Shown here: positions 60,601-64,000 of the stretch, piece after piece | How the letters are laid out: each line of letters begins with the position of its first letter | Numbering within the stretch: the first letter of the stretch is position 1 | Assembly: GCA_040954595.2 (NCBI GenBank) | Contig: CM082580.2 | Span: 9,052,001-9,116,000 of the forward strand | Source of the DNA: Balanoglossus misakiensis | Lineage: Eukaryota; Hemichordata | Reading direction: 5' to 3' | DNA: 64,000 nucleotides | Program-made: the position numbers and the translations under genes | The notes under the pieces: model-generated | What the model was told of the DNA's origin: nothing | The model's database searches: none | What the model saw: only the letters and a program-made list of their open reading frames with translations

Positions 60601-63600
60601 TTGCAGATTTTTAATGATTATGAGAGACAATCTAGACTGAAACCTTGTGTCACTACAAAGAACTAATACTGGTTTTGTAGAGTCAAAAAGAAAAAAATTC
60701 TGATCCAATTGGGTTATATGTTGATATCAAGAAACCCTTTGACGATCATTAAAACAATTATGATGCACACATGATTATTGGGGTCATCATTTTTAATCAT
60801 TAAATAAGAGCCAAATTTAAACGTCTCGAAATTGAAAATATCGTAACGGCAGTATATTTAGAGCAGGACAAAGATATTTTAGTTTTTTAGGGGGTTCAAT
60901 TCCGAAAACAGCCATTATCATACTAGAATTCCACATGGAGCAATTACTGATAATGACAGAGATCAAATTATACATTGAATGTGAAAGGGGGCATAGAAAA
61001 GTTCAAAGATAGGTTTAATGTACACTCAGTATTCAAAAAATTAATCCAGCTAAAATACTTTAGTCACAAAATGTGAGGGAAAACCTTTGAAATCTCAAAG
61101 TTGAACGGTAGACGTGTCGATTCTAAGACATTCCCACCTGTCAATTATGACATCAGAAGGTGATTAAATTTACATATTCCTTCTGTCAATCATTTTATCG
61201 TGTTACATGTTCCTCGTATACCTGCCAATCATGAAATGCCATACACTAATTAGACAACTGTGAGCACATGCGATCAATTTATTCATCATGCAGTGACAGA
61301 TGTATCTTCACCAAGAGCAAGCTGCCAGCTGCTCTCAAGAATTAAACGTTCATGGGGCAGGAAGTGGCTCTGCTATTAAAAATCAGTTTTGACTCCTTCA
61401 TTTTCTTGCACTGGCTGGAGACTATTAACAGTACAGTATATACCTGAAATTCTAAAGGAAAAGATTCTGACTACAGTGCTTATGTCACATCAAGTCCCCA
61501 CATTATTGATGGCTTTCCCAGCTAACTGTTGTCACTGATTATCACACCTGCAGCCACTAATTGGCCTGATAGTCACCGATTCCCAGTCAATATATAATGC
61601 TTTTGGGTACTTCTCACTGGCTCTGACCACGACTGCAGTCAACAATTAGCTAAGATCTAGCTGGTCATGGCTTTAATTGTCACTGATTGGCTGGACAGGA
61701 TGATCGACACTCACTGATTGGCCAACACTGGCTAAAATCTGGTCAGGGCAGTCATTGATTGGCTAAGATCTGGCCAGGGCAGTCATTGATTGGCTAAGAA
61801 CTGGTTAGAACAGAGACCACCTGCATTGTCCGCAATCATAAGAGAACCAAGCAACCAGTACAAAAATGCAATACATTTGCATGGAGACAAGAAATTAATA
61901 CTAGTCTGGTGGACATGCTGATATCCATAATGAGGAAATCATTTCAGGGACAAACACCATTACTCTGGTTAACACACACTATAAGGCCGGTGTTTGCGTT
62001 GTTTCTGCTCTGTGAAACTTGATTTGCAATGCAGCAATGACGGACCCAACTCTCTGTGGGTCGTCCATTTGTTCACACTAAATTGAAGCCTTTTTACACT
62101 TTTTCCCTCAGGGCCAGACGGAAGGTGGTACGCCAATTCGTACACAGGCGGCTGCCACTACGTTAATCTTTCCCTTCAATGTGTCAATTGAACACTGAGA
62201 CGGCCAACTTTGTACATTGCCTTTTTTTTTGCTCTGCTGATGGGCAGTAAAAATCCCAGACCTGATAAAAGTACACCGATCATTTGGCCAGCAATATGTT
62301 CTCTTTGCGCCTTTCAAGTGAAAAATTTCACAACCGAATGAGACGATGTGATGTGGCAGCTCTCATTCTTGGGGGTTAATGTTATCTGTCACAGGTACAT
62401 GTTCACAGTACTGAGTTCACACCCAAATATTGACTTCACCACCCTTCAAATATTGACTTTAATTACCTTTTATCATGCAAGTTGATGTTCGTGATGTGCC
62501 TGATATTGACAATTTCCCAATCAAATGCCTAATTTCCTCTGTGATCACAGCCAAGGTATTCACTCCCTGATTATACAAACGTTGAACGTAATTTTAACAT
62601 TATATTCAGGACCTGATTTTGATGAAAAACGATTGAATTACAAAGATCAAATTCAATTTCATTTTACTCCTCTTTCATAATATACATTTCGTCACACAAA
62701 TTAACATACGATCGAATGGAACTTGAAAATTGCCATACTGAGATAATTTTAGTTTACATTTAGGTGAAAAAGTAAATGTAACCAAACTACTTACAAGAAT
62801 TATGCTTTCATTCTAATGCTGAATTAATTCCGTAAAATGTCCTCGACAGCGTGATACTTATCTTGCCGACAAATTATTCCCCTTTCCTGTAATTTACTTT
62901 AATTTGTGCTTTGATATCAGACTCATTATGTATCTGACATCTAAGTGAGTCACCGATCATGCAACTCCAATACAATATGTATGAAGATGGCTGTATGTAC
63001 TGTATAGATTCTCTATGTATAACAGAGGTTAGCTATTTTGAATGAATCTCTGAAGTCTCTGGGATTGCACAGTCTTGGGTAACCGTGGCGATTGTGGGAT
63101 ATTTCAAACAGCTTATTAGTAATGAAGACAGATAAATATGCTCTAATTAGTTTAGTGTATATGACATACAGGATAATTCTGCCTTTTGTAGAGCTGTCAA
63201 AATTGACAGTACATTTACAAACACAGCACATACGTGATAATGACACCATTGTTCAAATGCTTATCTTTTTTACTCATTTTTTCATGATGACATTTGACTT
63301 TTTCCACTGAGGAGAGAGAAAGGGAATTAATCCACAATATATCATAATAATTTTTGAGTCGCACATAGCTGAGGTAAAATGTTTTAGGTAATGTACGTGT
63401 GCTTAAAACTTATCTCTGATGTCTAACCCCACTTTTCATACTGGTTTTAATGTGGCGACTGGAAAAAGTCTGTTCACAAAGTCTTGTGACTGTGTGCTTG
63501 CGCTTGTAAGGTTTGTGTGGCAATATTTAATGACTGAGTGAACACGACACAACAGATCTCTATAATCATTGGGAAACATGGGAATACGTTGATTATAGGC

Positions 63601-64000
63601 TCCGTAAGTGGTAACTACAAGCAGATCCTTTATGGAATTTTTATCAGGATTATTAATTCCTAATATGTATATTAATTATTTTCCCTGTTTGTAATGTCAC
63701 ATACTAAATTCAATTTTCTGTTTGACCATTCACATACCTAACTCTTATATACTATGACATCTTTTTTATCTACTTTGCTGCGATAATTATTTTGTCAAAT
63801 AAATAATGAATAGAAGTTGACAAGATATGAAAGAAATGAACCTCAATGGACGTGCCAAGCATGTGCAAAATTAGATTTTCTGTCTCACAGAGTATAATTT
63901 TATTTAGAAAATAGCTTTGTCACACAGAGCAGACTTTGTTTTATTCTAATTGAGGCAATACAGCTAAAGTCTAGTATCTTGATGGTCAATGGGACTCTAG
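57611..64000. other. Gene-poor region, no gene seen
   Basis: AT-rich DNA with no exon I can support on either strand. It contains the CCAAT-rich tandem repeat near 61.7 kb and otherwise unremarkable sequence. It may be EPAC2 5' flank or first intron. Confidence 0.5.
61681..61811. repeat. 31-bp tandem repeat carrying CCAAT motifs
   Basis: Two near-identical 31-base units at 61730-61760 and 61761-61791 plus a partial third unit. Each unit junction contains GATTGGCTAA, the reverse of a CCAAT box. Further diverged ATTGGCT units lie just before, from about 61550. Confidence 0.75.

Noticed and set aside
1-64000. tRNA, rRNA and CRISPR-like arrays
   Set aside because: No tRNA B-box with matching A-box, no rRNA-like sequence, and the tandem repeats seen have no spacer structure.

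Overview
The window is nuclear DNA from an animal. Genes are split by many short introns with canonical GT-AG borders, the sequence is AT-rich, and simple repeats, homopolymer C/G tracts and MITE-like hairpins are common. The gene set (PLAT-lipoxygenase, MINDY4, a sperm/ciliary microtubule protein, DPY19L1, EPAC2, a small SLC35G-like cluster, a sulfotransferase-like gene) fits a marine invertebrate deuterostome such as a hemichordate or amphioxus. That placement is inference: nothing in the sequence decides it.

Layout. 1-734 (+): 3' part of a sulfotransferase-like gene with an apparent frameshift. 2152-6774 (+): lipoxygenase, 13 candidate exons. 8060-12968 (-): MINDY4 deubiquitinase, 15 exons, tail-to-tail with the lipoxygenase. 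15645-18672 (-): 8-exon gene for a 434-residue protein resembling sperm/ciliary microtubule inner proteins (candidate SPMIP7/SPATA48). 19348-26340 (+): DPY19L1 tryptophan C-mannosyltransferase, 21 exons, head-to-head with the previous gene. 27789-27977 (+): truncated drug/metabolite-transporter (DMT) relic. 30804-31886 and 33181-34218 (+): two intact intronless SLC35G-like transporters. 37074-52873 (-): EPAC2/RAPGEF4 cAMP-activated Rap exchange factor; 23 coding exons are visible and the first coding exon was not found. 52874-64000: non-coding, probably the first intron or 5' flank of EPAC2, with a CpG-rich patch near 57.2-57.6 kb.

The genes do not form a pathway. Their arrangement is still informative: one convergent pair whose 3' ends may overlap, one divergent pair likely to share a promoter region, and one tandem transporter cluster with a decayed member. 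I reconstructed the exon models by hand from reading frame, splice signals and remembered family sequences. Except where noted (lipoxygenase exon 6), the phases are consistent across every junction.
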